From CAVSUZ01 sp963795415 (GTDB lineage: Bacteria; Pseudomonadota; Alphaproteobacteria; Acetobacterales; Acetobacteraceae): a DNA stretch of 64,000 nt. Under the pieces are notes generated by a model. The model saw only the letters and a list, made by a program, of their open reading frames with translations, was not told the origin of the DNA and did no database searches. A program made the position numbers and the translations under genes. Shown here piece after piece: positions 15,539 through 26,653 of this stretch. Positions within the stretch are counted from its first letter, which is position 1, and each line of letters opens with the position of its first letter. Location: contig CAWCHQ010000003.1 of the NCBI GenBank assembly GCA_963795415.1, positions 744,001 to 808,000 of the forward strand, in the 5' to 3' direction.

Positions 15539-15979
15539 CTAGCCTGCTGCATTTATGAAATGCAGGGCGGCTTTGCCGTGACGCACGGCGTCGGGTGATA
15601 GCCGCCGGTCGAAAGTGGCCAGCCGCCCATGATTGGCTACCGCGAGCGCCAGGAGATAGGTGTCCGTGACCTGTCCGGGCGTCGCGATCCGACTGGCATC
15701 AACCAGTTCGCTATCGACCAGGCTCAGTTCGTCCTTCCAGAAAATATGCCCGGGAAGCGCTCGCAAGCGAGCGATGATTGGTGCAACCGCCGCCGGTGAG
15801 CCCGCGGAATTCGGGTATTTCGGGTGACCGAGGACGCGCATGACGCCATTCTCCGTGAGCGGGCAGGTTGCCCAGGATCCTGTTCCTGTCTCGGCGAACC
15901 AGTGGTGAGCGGGGTCGTGTCCGATATGGGCGGGATCGATCAACGCGATCAGCACATTCACGTCGAGCAGAAACGTCAC
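15539..15979 (-). CDS. PIN-domain ribonuclease toxin (VapC-like)
   Basis: A 146-residue PIN protein. Acidic active-site residues fit the family: Asp6 in FLLDVNVLIALID, Glu in LTENGVMRVL, Asp in QVTDTYLLALA and Asp in ATFDRRL. VapC toxins cleave RNA, often initiator tRNA or rRNA, and are held inactive by the antitoxin. The variant with TENGVxRVL and a late LALAVANHGRLATFD is the TA-associated subgroup common in alphaproteobacteria. The start overlaps the end of the upstream antitoxin gene by four bases. Confidence 0.88.
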   Translation of the reverse strand: MTFLLDVNVLIALIDPAHIGHDPAHHWFAETGTGSWATCPLTENGVMRVLGHPKYPNSAGSPAAVAPIIARLRALPGHIFWKDELSLVDSELVDASRIATPGQVTDTYLLALAVANHGRLATFDRRLSPDAVRHGKAALHFINAAG

Positions 15980-16203
15980 GCCAATTCGTCGCGCAGCGCA
16001 CTGACAATTTCCGGCGTGACTATGACGCCTTCCCTGCGTACGGGCAGGAGCGGCACGCCGTTTCGCTCGGCAGTGGCCATCGGCGGCCGCAGCGAACTGC
16101 GCGCCAATTCGGAAACCACCTGGCCGAGCGTCTGATGTCTGTGCCGGGCAATCGCCCGCGCAGCGGTGAGAACATCGTCGTCAAGGGCGAGGGTCGTACA
16201 CAC
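15976..16203 (-). CDS. VapB-like antitoxin of the PIN pair
   Basis: About 75 residues with a ribbon-helix-helix N-terminus (TTLALDDDVLTAARAIARHRHQTLGQVVSELAR) and a C-terminal toxin-binding tail (VTPEIVSALRDEL). I chose the GTG at 16203 because GGAGAG lies eight bases upstream and the TTLALDDDV strand then falls at the N-terminus; ATGs up to 16227 add a few residues. It is expected to neutralise the PIN toxin and repress its own promoter, which would lie in the repeat tract just upstream. Confidence 0.83.
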   Translation of the reverse strand: MCTTLALDDDVLTAARAIARHRHQTLGQVVSELARSSLRPPMATAERNGVPLLPVRREGVIVTPEIVSALRDELA

Positions 16204-16221
16204 GGTCAGCTCTCCGATTCG

Positions 16222-16269
16222 CATCACGCATCATACATCACGCATCACGCATCATGCATCATGCATCAT
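16222..16269. repeat. Short tandem CATCACG/CATCATG tract
   Basis: Simple repeat of about 48 bp built of CATCACG-, CATCATA- and CATCATG-like units directly upstream of the antitoxin gene. It could vary in length by slippage and so alter spacing in the promoter region of the toxin-antitoxin pair. Confidence 0.75.
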
Positions 16270-16324
16270 ATAGAACCCGTAGCTCGAATATCACCCTGTT
16301 TCTTAGGGATCCTAATCGCGCAGA

Positions 16325-16473
16325 TCAGCCGCCCTTCAGTCCGCCGGTGGTCAGTCCGGCAACGAACTTCTTCTGCATCAGCCATGTCAGCAGCAGCACG
16401 GGCGCCGCCACATGGCGGGAGCCGCAAGCATTCCCGCGGAAGCGAGCAACAGGTTTCGACGCTGAATCGGCAC
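16325..16473 (-). pseudogene. Deletion scar of a sugar ABC transporter operon
   Basis: On the minus strand GGGAGAG precedes a GTG at 16473 and a twin-arginine-like signal start (VPIQRRNLLLASAGMLAAPAM), as in a solute-binding protein. After about 22 codons the coding signal moves frame and becomes the C-terminus of a MalG-type permease: PVLLLTWLMQKKFVAGLTTG and LKGG-stop at 16325. The signal peptide of the first gene is thus joined to the last residues of a later gene, implying loss of the whole middle of the operon. No function is expected. Confidence 0.6.
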
Positions 16474-16605
16474 GTTTCTCTCCCGCGAGTTTGATGTTTG
16501 GATGCTTTAGCGGCGGCGCCCGACTGCGCCAGGGCGGTTCCGCTTTCCTTTTCGCGCGGGTGGGATGAGACTGCCGGTGGCTTTCCTGTCCTGGAGGTCT
16601 TCGTT

Positions 16606-16863
16606 ATGCGGCTGACCGGCTTTCTGACCCTTGCCCTGCTTGCGACCCCGTTCGCGGGCGGTCCGGCACTTGCGAATATGTGCCAGGCCGATGGGGGGCT
16701 AACCTGCGCGACCGGCATGCCGATTGACGGCTACTGCGAGTGCACTTCGCATGGCGTGACGAGGGGCGGCACGGTGGTTGCCTCAATGCCGCACCGGGTC
16801 CGGCCTGTGAGCAAGCCGAATTGCACTGCCAACCCGCAGGCGCCGGGATGCCCGCATTCCTAG
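16606..16863 (+). CDS. Small secreted cysteine-containing protein
   Basis: An 85-residue product with a good ribosome binding site (CTGGAGG) and a signal peptide (MRLTGFLTLALLATPFAGGPALA). The mature part has six cysteines (MCQADGGLTCATG, YCECTSHG, PNCTANPQAPGCPHS), suggesting disulphides in the periplasm or outside. I do not recognise a named family. It stands alone between the ABC scar and a REP-like repeat. Confidence 0.65.
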   Translation: MRLTGFLTLALLATPFAGGPALANMCQADGGLTCATGMPIDGYCECTSHGVTRGGTVVASMPHRVRPVSKPNCTANPQAPGCPHS

Positions 16864-16887
16864 AGCAACGCTCTAACTCATTGTCTT

Positions 16888-16947
16888 AGAGCAGATTCAC
16901 GCGCTCCTGGAAATGCAAAGCGTTTCCAGTCAAGCGCGATCTGCTCT
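16888..16947. repeat. REP-like palindrome, family 1, copy 2
   Basis: Opens AGAGCAGATTCACGCGCTCC, core CTGGAAATG...CGTTTCCAG, closes AAGCGCGATCTGCTCT. It matches the copies at 1183 and 33676. A smaller hairpin (TAGAGCAACGCTCTA) lies just before it at 16862. Confidence 0.78.
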
Positions 16948-17250
16948 GGTTCGGGTGTGGGGAACGGCAGGCGCATCGAGCGTGCGCATTTCGCTGTCTG
17001 ATGGCGGGCAACGACAAGCCCCGCGTCAAGGGGACCCTGGGCGATCCTGCAAGAACAACCCGCACACGAATCGCCGTTTCATGGTGGACCACCACATCAA
17101 ATCTCGCCATTCGACGAACCGCACCCTGAAACAGGCCGGCTTGCCACAAGCGTTCTGACTCAACACAGGCCCGAGGCTGACCTAGCCGGTGAAGGTTCCG
17201 CACCGGTCCGGTCGGCTTCGAGCCGGCAGAAGGGACGCTATCACAGGTAA
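16948..17250. other. Intergenic stretch with a structured leader
   Basis: No gene is recognised. The last 90 bases before the TerC-like gene contain two GC hairpins (CCGGTG...CACCGG and CGGCT-TCG-AGCCG). TerC-family genes are often under a manganese riboswitch, but its conserved core could not be found here. Confidence 0.4.
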
Positions 17251-17840
17251 ATGCCGTATTGGTTAACCCACGACCTGGCCTTGCTGGTCCAGGTCGTGCT
17301 GATCGATATCGCGCTTGCGGGGGACAATGCGGTGGTGGTCGGCCTCGCCGTGGCCGGGCTTCCCCCAGCCGGCGCCGTACCGCGATTCTGCTCGGCATCG
17401 GCGGAGCGACGGTGATCCGGATCGGGCTTGGCCTGGTGGCGCTGCAGCTGCTGCAGCTTCTGGGTTTGCTGCTGGCTGGTGGATTGCTGCTGCTATGGGT
17501 CGCCTGGCGGATGTTCCGGGAGCTGCGGCACAGGCATCGGGTGGTGCATGCCGGTCCGGGCCCGAAAAGCCTGTCGAAAACTATGGTGCAGATCCTGATC
17601 GCTGACGTCTCGATGAGCCTGGACAACGTGCTGGCGGTGGCCGGGGCGGCTTCGGACACCCCCTGGGTGCTGGTGGTGGGGCTGCTGCTGTCGATTGCCC
17701 TGATGGGGCTTGCGGCCGACCTGCTGGCCAGAGTGATCGAGCGTCAGCGTTGGATCGCCTGGGCGGGGTTGATCATGGTGGTGATCGTGGCGCTGCGGAT
17801 GATCTGGACGGGGTCACATCGGGTAGCGGGGGCGATTTGA
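17251..17840 (+). CDS. TerC-family integral membrane protein (single-base frameshift)
   Basis: TerC-like membrane protein, a family linked to metal (manganese) export and tellurite resistance. The ATG start gives LALLVQVVLIDIALAGDNAVVVGLAVAGLP, with the conserved GDN motif. Near 17365 one base is missing and the frame changes; the continuation RRTAILLGIGGATVIRIGLGLVALQLLQLLG, the loop with SLSKTMVQILIADVSMSLDNVLAVAG (second DN motif) and WIAWAGLIMVVIVALRMIW follow in the next frame. With the base restored the protein has about 196 residues and at least six membrane segments, normal for the short YjbE-like group. Confidence 0.82.
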
Positions 17841-17882
17841 CCCTTCCCCTTGCGGGGCCCGCAACGGGTAGGGGGTGTCGTG

Positions 17883-18638
17883 CTATGGCAGCAGTTCGAT
17901 CCCGTCGCCGACGGCGAAGCGGCCGCCATCGATCACCTGGGCATAGATCCCGAGGTCGCCGTGGCCGTAGTGCTGGCGGAGTTCCCGAACCGGGTAGGCG
18001 TCGCGTTCTCCGGTAAGCGGGTTTACCTCGGTTGCGGCGCAGCGAGGGATGCGCTTGAGCACGCGGAGGACGGCGCCTCCGAGCTGGAGTTCGCGGCCGA
18101 TCCAGTCGAGCTCGCTCCAGGCCGCGGCGCCGGTAAACCAGACATTGGCGCGGAAGCGGCGGCGGTGACGGCGGGCGCCGACGCGGCCTTCCAGGTCTCG
18201 CAGGCTGGCGAGGTTGATAAGACTCAGCACCGGGATGCGGGAATCGGAAAACACGTGGCCGGGGACGTAAAAGAAGCGGGCCTGGCCACGGGCTTCCTCG
18301 GCCAGGAACTCCGTAAGGTAGCGCCCGATTTCGTCGCGTCCGGCAACGGTCAGCGCATTTGCCGCGACGCCGGAGCCATTCGGGGCCTTGATGGCCAGGA
18401 CGCCGGTGCGCGGGTGGAAGATGGACTGGAGCAGGGCGGTGCGGGCGTTTGCCATGCCGCACATGAAGTTCTGTTTGGGGAGCCAGGCCGGGCGGGCGGG
18501 ATCGAATTCGGCGTCCCCCTGGGCAAGGGCGAAGGCGCGGTCCCAGGGGATGGAGCGACCTTCCTGGACCTCCGCGAACTCCATGGCCTCGGCGGACAGG
18601 CCCTTCACGGGGTAGCGGTACAGGTATTCAATGCGCAT
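17883..18638 (-). CDS. MOSC-domain protein
   Basis: A 251-residue protein with a MOSC N-terminal beta-barrel (MRIEYLYRYPVKGLSAEAM, IPWDRAFALA) and a C-terminal MOSC domain with the conserved Cys in LKRIPRCAATEVNPLTGERD and the end YAQVIDGGRFAVGDGIELL. MOSC domains bind molybdenum-cofactor sulphur and occur in reductases such as YcbX and mARC. The ATG at 18638 is supported by GGAGCC upstream and by the family N-terminus. It is convergent with the TerC-like gene and divergent from clpB. Confidence 0.87.
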   Translation of the reverse strand: MRIEYLYRYPVKGLSAEAMEFAEVQEGRSIPWDRAFALAQGDAEFDPARPAWLPKQNFMCGMANARTALLQSIFHPRTGVLAIKAPNGSGVAANALTVAGRDEIGRYLTEFLAEEARGQARFFYVPGHVFSDSRIPVLSLINLASLRDLEGRVGARRHRRRFRANVWFTGAAAWSELDWIGRELQLGGAVLRVLKRIPRCAATEVNPLTGERDAYPVRELRQHYGHGDLGIYAQVIDGGRFAVGDGIELLP

Positions 18639-18830
18639 CCGGGGCTCCCTCTTGTGGGCCAGTGTGCACTTTCCCAACTCGGGTGACAAAGCTTCAGACC
18701 CTGCTGCCTATCGGTTGTTTTCAGTGGCCTGCTTATCCCTGCGTTCGCCGCCTATGGGGCAGCGAACGGAGGGGCAGGACACAAAGGGGCAGGGAAGCGA
18801 GGCAGTCGCCTACGTGAAAGGGACAGGCCT

Positions 18831-21414
<2,584 letters not shown>

Positions 21415-21879
21415 GTCGGTGATCAGTGGTCAATGGTCAGGGGTCAGGAGGGGGTGGGCCCGGATGTTACAGGCGGGGCGGGGGCGTGCGGGGTCGCGCG
21501 CAGCGGCTTCACGTGGGGAGAAGGGGTCGCGTGGGGGTTTAGGGTCGTGTGAACGGGTCACGTTGGGGGGATTTCGGGGGAGCGAAGGGGTCATTTCGGG
21601 GTTGTTGACGAAGCGGAGGGTACACTTTCGGCTGACCTGGATCGGTTGACTATGAGTGCGGTCCGAGAACCGGGTCCCAAGACGGTTTTTTGCGTGCTCG
21701 CGGCTTCGCTCGGGAGCCTTGTGAACCAGGGGTCTTTGGTTCCGATGAGAAGGACATTTTTTCCGGCCCAGAGCTGACTTCCAAGTCAGCAGCATAAGGT
21801 CCGGGGTTGGGCGAAAGCGGACGTTCGGAAGCAGGTAGCCGCGGAAGACGCCCCGTCGATTTATGACACCTGGCTTGCC
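21415..21879. other. Non-coding stretch after clpB
   Basis: No gene is recognised. The first 240 bases are low-complexity G-rich; a short segment near 21590-21645 (GGGGTCATTTCGGGG, GTACACTTTCGGCTGACC) resembles the end regions of some insertion sequences but has no transposase beside it. Confidence 0.35.
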
Positions 21880-22390
21880 AGGCTGCCTCGGACGGGGTCT
21901 CACAAAGTTACCGCGCATGGCCTGCTGCCAGACGTGGGCGTAGACGTTGTCGGCGATAAGGTTCTTCTCCTCGGCCGTGAACGGCGGGGTGGGAAGGGTC
22001 ATAAAGACCTGGTTCCTTTTCCCAGAAACGGTCGATTGCGGAGAGGCGGGCCTGGAGCGAGGCAAGCAGCTCTTTGCTGGCCTGCTTGACCGTTTCGCGT
22101 TCAGTCTTGTTAAGACCCGCTTTCTGGAGCCGATCGAAAATCGCCAGTTCATTCTCGTTCAGGCCCTCGCGGGCCGCTCGCTTCTGCTCTTCGTTTAGGC
22201 TGTTCACGAGTTGCACCAGCCGTGCGAAGGTGTCTTCGATTGAGGTGCGGTCCTTCTCCGCGTTGTAGGAAGCGACGATCTCCTCGTATTTGATCTGGTA
22301 GTCCATGCGCATCGGGTTGCGGGCTAGCATGTCGGCGAGTTTTTTCTCGCGGCTTCGGCCTGGGTATGTGCACCCGGCCGGGCCGGTGCC
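21880..22390 (-). pseudogene. hsdR: Remnant of type I restriction enzyme HsdR, C-terminal end
   Basis: The minus strand encodes the C-terminal region of an EcoR124-like HsdR: KKLADMLARNPMRMDYQIKY, EEIVASYNAEKDRTSIEDTF, FARLVQLVNSLNEEQKRAAR and RLSAIDRFWEKE. Near 22010 the frame changes and a short deletion is followed by MTLPTPPFTAEEKNLIADNV and HVWQQAMRGNF, the usual end. No motor or nuclease domain lies upstream; the fragment stops near a MITE-like element. HsdM and HsdS are absent. Confidence 0.78.
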
Positions 22391-22444
22391 GCTGTGCGAG
22401 GGGGCTCCCTCTCGAAGCCTTGGCGCCTGACTAAATTCGCACTA

Positions 22445-22569
22445 ATACCAGCCGGCCGAGAGTTTGACTCTTGGGTATATGATCGGCCGGCTGGTATCCT
22501 ATTGATTTTGTGCGCGGCCGCCCCACCAACCCCACGCGCATACCAGTCGGCCATTCGACCGCCTGGTAT
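22445..22569. repeat. MITE-like element, copy A (short form)
   Basis: About 125 bp with inverted ends ATACCAGCCGGCCG / CGACCGCCTGGTAT, two internal hairpins (CCAGCCGGCCG...CGGCCGGCTGG and CCAGTCGGCC...GACCGCCTGG) and a central GCGCGGCCGCCCCACCAAC. The ends can be read as CCAG...CTGG flanked by TA on both sides, the target duplication of IS630/Tc1-type movement. Further copies: 24537, 25096, 26654, 40889. Confidence 0.88.
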
Positions 22570-22628
22570 AAGATTTTGGCCGGTTCATCGCCATCAAGTG
22601 CGAATGCAACCGGTGGAGCGAGACGACA

Positions 22629-23657
22629 ATGGGCAACGACCGTAAAACCCCGATCCGCTTCGGCATAAACTTTTTGCCTAACCGGCCCGTCGATTTGGTT
22701 GAATGGGTTAAGACCGCCGAGGAAACAGGTTTCGATATTGTCGGTATTGCCGACTCACAGTCTCTGTATCGCGATGTCTACGTCTGCGAAGCGCTTACCG
22801 CAGCCAACACGAGTTGGATCCGATTCGGCTCGCGCGTAATCAATCCGAAGACCCGTCACCCAGCCGTCGCGGCCTGCGCCGCCGCGACGATTGCCGAACT
22901 GGCTCCTGGTCGGACAATGGTCGGCGTGGGGACTGGAGACAGCGCAGTCTACAACATCGGTGTTCGTCCATCGACGCGCAGCGATCTCGCCGCCTACGTC
23001 CATGCTATCCGCGAGCTGCTGAGAACCGGAAAAACCGAGTACAGAGGCGCCGAGTGCACCATGAGCTGGGAGCACCAAGATGTCCCAATCTATATTGCGG
23101 CGTCGGGGCCGAAGTCACTGCAGCTAGCCGGCGAAATAGCCGATGGGGTCGTGATCAATACCGGTCTGCTCCCATCCATCATTCGTGACTCCATAGCTCA
23201 AGTGCAAAGCGGTTGCGAACGCGCAGGCCGGAAGCTGTCCGATATCGATATGTGGTGGTTGCCGATCACCAATGTTAGCGAGAGCGAGGCGCAAGCTATC
23301 TATGAAATCGCGCCGACGCTGGCCTCTGCAGGTAGCCATCTCTCTCGCTTCACCACTGAAGGCAAGCATATTCCGCTGGACTTACTAGAAAAGGTCGAAG
23401 CGCTGGGCAGACGGTATCGATCCGACCAGCATGATAAGCCTGATAGCGCGAACCGAACTCTAATTACAGAGCTGGGGCTCTCCGATTATCTCGCGAAGCG
23501 CTTCTCGATTGCGGGTTCGCCAGGCGATTGCATTGCGAAGCTCGAGCAAGCTATCGAGGCAGGGGCCCGCCAATTCTGGATGAGTGTCCATTTCGACGAC
23601 AAGGTGCGCTTCATGCACGATTGGGCTGACAAAGTCATGCCTGCTTTTCGAGGATAG
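22629..23657 (+). CDS. LLM-class flavin-dependent oxidoreductase
   Basis: A 342-residue TIM-barrel luciferase-like monooxygenase or F420/FMN reductase. Signature segments: EWVKTAEETGFDIVGIADSQ, SRVINPKTRHPAVAACAAAT, GRTMVGVGTGDSAVYNIG and YIAASGPKSLQLAGEIADGVV. The sequence here is visibly less GC-rich than the flanking genes, suggesting acquisition. It is followed after 40 bases by a broken allantoinase/dihydropyrimidinase-like gene, so it may once have belonged to a purine, pyrimidine or hydantoin pathway; the substrate is unknown. Confidence 0.87.
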   Translation: MGNDRKTPIRFGINFLPNRPVDLVEWVKTAEETGFDIVGIADSQSLYRDVYVCEALTAANTSWIRFGSRVINPKTRHPAVAACAAATIAELAPGRTMVGVGTGDSAVYNIGVRPSTRSDLAAYVHAIRELLRTGKTEYRGAECTMSWEHQDVPIYIAASGPKSLQLAGEIADGVVINTGLLPSIIRDSIAQVQSGCERAGRKLSDIDMWWLPITNVSESEAQAIYEIAPTLASAGSHLSRFTTEGKHIPLDLLEKVEALGRRYRSDQHDKPDSANRTLITELGLSDYLAKRFSIAGSPGDCIAKLEQAIEAGARQFWMSVHFDDKVRFMHDWADKVMPAFRG

Positions 23658-23697
23658 TACGCAGGGACGGGGCCCTTGGCCCATTATCTCGCAACGG

Positions 23698-24536
23698 ATG
23701 TCTGCGCCCAAGAGAAGTTTCGTGGCTGATTTGGATATCGTGGTTCATGGCCGCCTCGTTTTGTCCGACCGAATTATCGAGGATGGCTTTGTGGCGATCC
23801 GCGAGGAGAAGATCGCCGCGGTGGGTGAAGCAGCGGACGGCGTGCCTCAAGCGCGATCTCTCGATGACCAGAGAGGCAACTGGGTGATCCCAGGAGTCAT
23901 CGACGGCAAAATCATGTCGAGGCGAGTTGCACAATGGGCGGCTTCGGCAAGGCTCAGTTGCAGCCGCGATGGGCGGGGTCGCTACAATTGTGGACATGCC
24001 GTATGATGAGGCTGGGGTCGTGTGCACGGCTTCGCGGTTCGCGGTTCGCGGAGAAGCGTAGTACCATAGAGGGCTTGTCGGTGGTCGATGTGGCGCTGCA
24101 TGCGAGTATCGCGCCTACCGAAGCTGGTCTGAAGGACATCCCGCTCCTGGTAGAGGCTGGTGCGGCGGCATTCAAATTCTCGACGCTACATCGGGATAAT
24201 GACCGGTTTCCGAGAATTCTACCGCATTTGATGTACCGCGCGTGCCGAATGATCGCTCCGACGGGACTTGCGGTCGGGATCCATAACGGTCGGACGATAT
24301 GGTGCATTATGGCATCGCGAAAGCTCGGACCGAGGAGAGCGGTGGAGCAGAACTGCATGGGCTTAGCCATCCGCCGATCGCAGAAAACCTAGCGATGCAC
24401 GAAATGTACGAACCGGCGCGGCTACCGGGTGCCGTGCCCATGTGGTGCACGTCACCACGGGCCGGGGATGCGAGATAGCGGAGGGCTATCGCCGTAGTGG
24501 GTACCACGCATCGGTTGAAACCTGCTTCCACTACTT
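23698..24536 (+). pseudogene. Broken allantoinase/dihydropyrimidinase-like gene, cut by a MITE
   Basis: The 5' part reads well (VADLDIVVHGRLVLSDRII, IAAVGEAADG, VIPGVIDG), matching cyclic amidohydrolases. Then the signal jumps frames: GGVATIVDMPYDEAGVVCT, VDVALHASIAPTEAGLKDIP, LLVEAGAAAFKFSTLHRDNDRFPRI and APTGLAVGIHN. The metal-binding HxR after GVIDG is lost. The last recognisable residues are SVETCFHY, after which MITE copy B begins at 24537. Several indels plus the insertion mark it as dead. Low GC like the LLM gene upstream. Confidence 0.75.
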
Positions 24537-24696
24537 ATACCAGCCGGCCGAGAGTTTGACTCTTGGATATATGACCGGCCGGCTGGTATCCTATTGATTT
24601 CGCGCGCGGCCGCCCCACCAACCGGGGTTCCCAACGCGCAAGCGCGTTGGGGGCCCGACCACGCGCATACCAGTCGGCCATTCGGCCGCCTGGTAT
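24537..24696. repeat. MITE-like element, copy B (long form)
   Basis: Same ends and hairpins as copy A, but with an additional block of about 36 bp between CACCAAC and CGCGCATACCAG. The extra block is itself a hairpin (CCCAACGCGC-AA-GCGCGTTGGG). It sits in the 3' part of the allantoinase-like pseudogene. Confidence 0.87.
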
Positions 24697-24763
24697 TAGT
24701 TCGTCACCGGCTTCGTCGACCCGCCGTGGATGAAACCTGAGCCGCAGCGGCGAGCGGCTGGCC

Positions 24764-24965
24764 TGGATCGCCACGGCGCTTTGCGCCTCGCGATGACAAT
24801 ATCCCTTCGTGGCCCTCCGTGTGTTCTCCGTGGCTCTCCGTGTGAACCAATCCCATCCAACCCGGAGCTTCCAGCATCACCAAGTGGGTGTACAGCTTCG
24901 GCGCCGGCCACAACGAAGGCCGCCCTCTTGGGTCGCCGACTTCTCCAAGATCGAAGGCTGAACGG
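24764..24965. repeat. Dispersed repeat carrying the ppdK start region, copy 1
   Basis: It opens with a REP-like stem (GGATCGCCACGG...CCTCGCGATGAC), then CCCTTCGTGGCCCTCCGTG and CTCCGTGGCTCTCCGTGTG, then a segment that reads as the N-terminus of pyruvate phosphate dikinase (TKWVYSFGAGHNEGR, bases 24876-24923) with the ATG changed to ATC. A longer copy lies at 36248-36490. No full ppdK gene is present. Confidence 0.75.
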
Positions 24966-25095
24966 TGAGCCGTCTCCTCGCGGAGAGGCCGGCAAGGCAT
25001 TTCCGAATTGATGACCGCAAGGGATCGGGTTCGGGAAAATTCATTAGACCCCGGATTGCAGCCGGCTGTGCCAGGGACCGCCCATTTCTGGACCG

Positions 25096-25220
25096 ATACC
25101 AGCCGGCCGAGAGTTTGACTCTTGGGTATATGATCGGCCGGCTGGTATCCTATTGATTTCGCGCGCGGCCGCCCCACCAACCCCACGCGCATACCAGTCG
25201 GCCATTCGGCCGCCTGGTAT
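25096..25220. repeat. MITE-like element, copy C (short form)
   Basis: Almost identical to copy A: same TA-flanked CCAG...CTGG ends and same two hairpins. It lies between the ppdK-containing repeat and the LivK-like gene, about 50 bases after the end of the latter. Confidence 0.88.
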
Positions 25221-25270
25221 GATTGGGTCAGCCAGGAGTGCGATGCGCTCGCTTCGCCACCGCAACGTGA

Positions 25271-26522
25271 TCATTGGTTGAGCTTAGCGTGGCCGGTCGC
25301 TAGATCGGGCGGATACACCACCACCAGTTTCATGCCGTCCTTGCCTTCGGGCTCCGCCTGGCCGAGCGGCATGATCTCCCCGATCTGCGCGCCTGTAGCG
25401 TCCAGCGCGAAAGGGCCGGATATGGTGGTGATCTTTCCGGATAGCCCGAACACAGCATCGTGCAGCGCCATCTGGTCCAGGCTGGTCGTATCCGCCAGCG
25501 TTTCCTGCAAGACCAAGCCGACGGTGTAGCCCGCAACCGCATTCTGGCCGAACTCGGCGCCTGGCGCACCGGCATAGGTCTGCGTCCAGAGCCTCTTGAA
25601 CTCAGGCAGACTTAAGCCGACGTTCACCTTGTATTCGTAGCTGGCCCCGGTGATGTAGGTGAACATGCCCTTCAATGCGCCGATCCCGACGTCCTTCAAC
25701 AGCAGCGCACTTTCCAGTCCCGGATAAACGACGAATACGAACTTGAACTCGTTCCCGGAATCCAAAAGATTCCGCAGGAACGCGATGTCGTTGCCGGGAT
25801 AGCCAAGCTCGATCACCACGTCAGGCTTCTTTGCGGCGATGGCATTGATCAGCACAGTGTAGTTGGACGTGCTGGTAGGCACCCCCTGGTCGTAAACGAT
25901 CTCAAGCTTGCCGGCATCCTTGATGAACTGTCGGAACGCCTGTGCCTGGGTGCCGGTGAAGTCGTTGGTCGCGTACAAGAGAGCCACGGTCTTCAGACCA
26001 GCCCGCGCCCCCTCGGTGTTCAGGGTACTCCGCAGCGTATTTCGGCCAAATCGTGGATACCGGGGTCACAAGCAAGGCTATATACGGATTATCCTTGGTA
26101 AAGAACTGCGCCCCGCTGCCGCCGGGGTCGAACAGGAACATCTTGTGCTCACGCGCGATCGGCACCGCCACAGCGGTCAGCACGGACCCCTGCTCGCTGA
26201 CCAACAGGTCCACCTTATCCTGGGTGATGAGCTGGTTGACCAGCGTCGCCGCCGTAGCCGGATTACTCTGGTCGTCGTAGCTGATCAGCTTGAGCGGGAT
26301 CTTCTTGTTGAATGGCTTGACCAGGGTACCGCCGCCGGTGTTGCTTCGATCCACCCACAGCTTGAGACCGTAATAGGTCGGCATTGAGATGCTGGCGAAT
26401 GGCCCGGAACTGGCGTGCAAATGCCCGATCTTGATTTCGTCGGGCGCCGCGGCGGCGTGGGCGCGCCCCATGAAGAGTGACGACAGCGCGGCCAGGGCCG
26501 CACCACGCCGTGTCAGTTGCAT
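25271..26522 (-). CDS. LivK-like ABC substrate-binding protein (single-base frameshift)
   Basis: Periplasmic binding protein of the branched-chain amino acid/amide type. A strong ribosome binding site (GAGGAGGAG) precedes a twin-arginine-like signal (MQLTRRGAALAALSSLF...AHA). IKIGHLHASSGPFASISMPTYYGLKLWVD and LKLISYDDQSNPATAATLVNQLI are family landmarks. Near 26028 one extra base shifts the frame; the continuation GLKTVALLYATNDFTGTQAQ and the second lobe to DLATGHAKLNQ follow in the other frame. Corrected length is about 416 residues. No permease or ATPase genes adjoin. It is distantly similar to the protein at 32381. Confidence 0.83.
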
Positions 26523-26653
26523 GGATGCTCCTCCTCATGGTCCGAAAGCGTCAGGCAACACTCTGGGCTGAGATACCTGGCCCCGCAAGCCCAGGTGCCG
26601 GCGATGGCCGGCGCCTGTATGTCGGTCGTGCCCGTGATGTAGAGCTGTGAATT

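Noticed and set aside
17160..17250. yybP-ykoY manganese riboswitch before the TerC-like gene
   Set aside because: The conserved core sequences of this riboswitch class could not be found; only two hairpins are visible.
17850..18686. Open frame on the plus strand opposite the MOSC gene
   Set aside because: It is the antisense shadow of a recognised MOSC-domain protein; high GC makes such frames common here, as also opposite clpB, the helicase and the lyase genes.
18690..18830. RpoH heat-shock promoter before clpB
   Set aside because: A CTTCAG and a CCTATCGG are present but their spacing is too short for the alphaproteobacterial consensus.
21590..21645. End of an insertion sequence
   Set aside because: Some resemblance to IS-type ends, but there is no transposase and no matching second end nearby.
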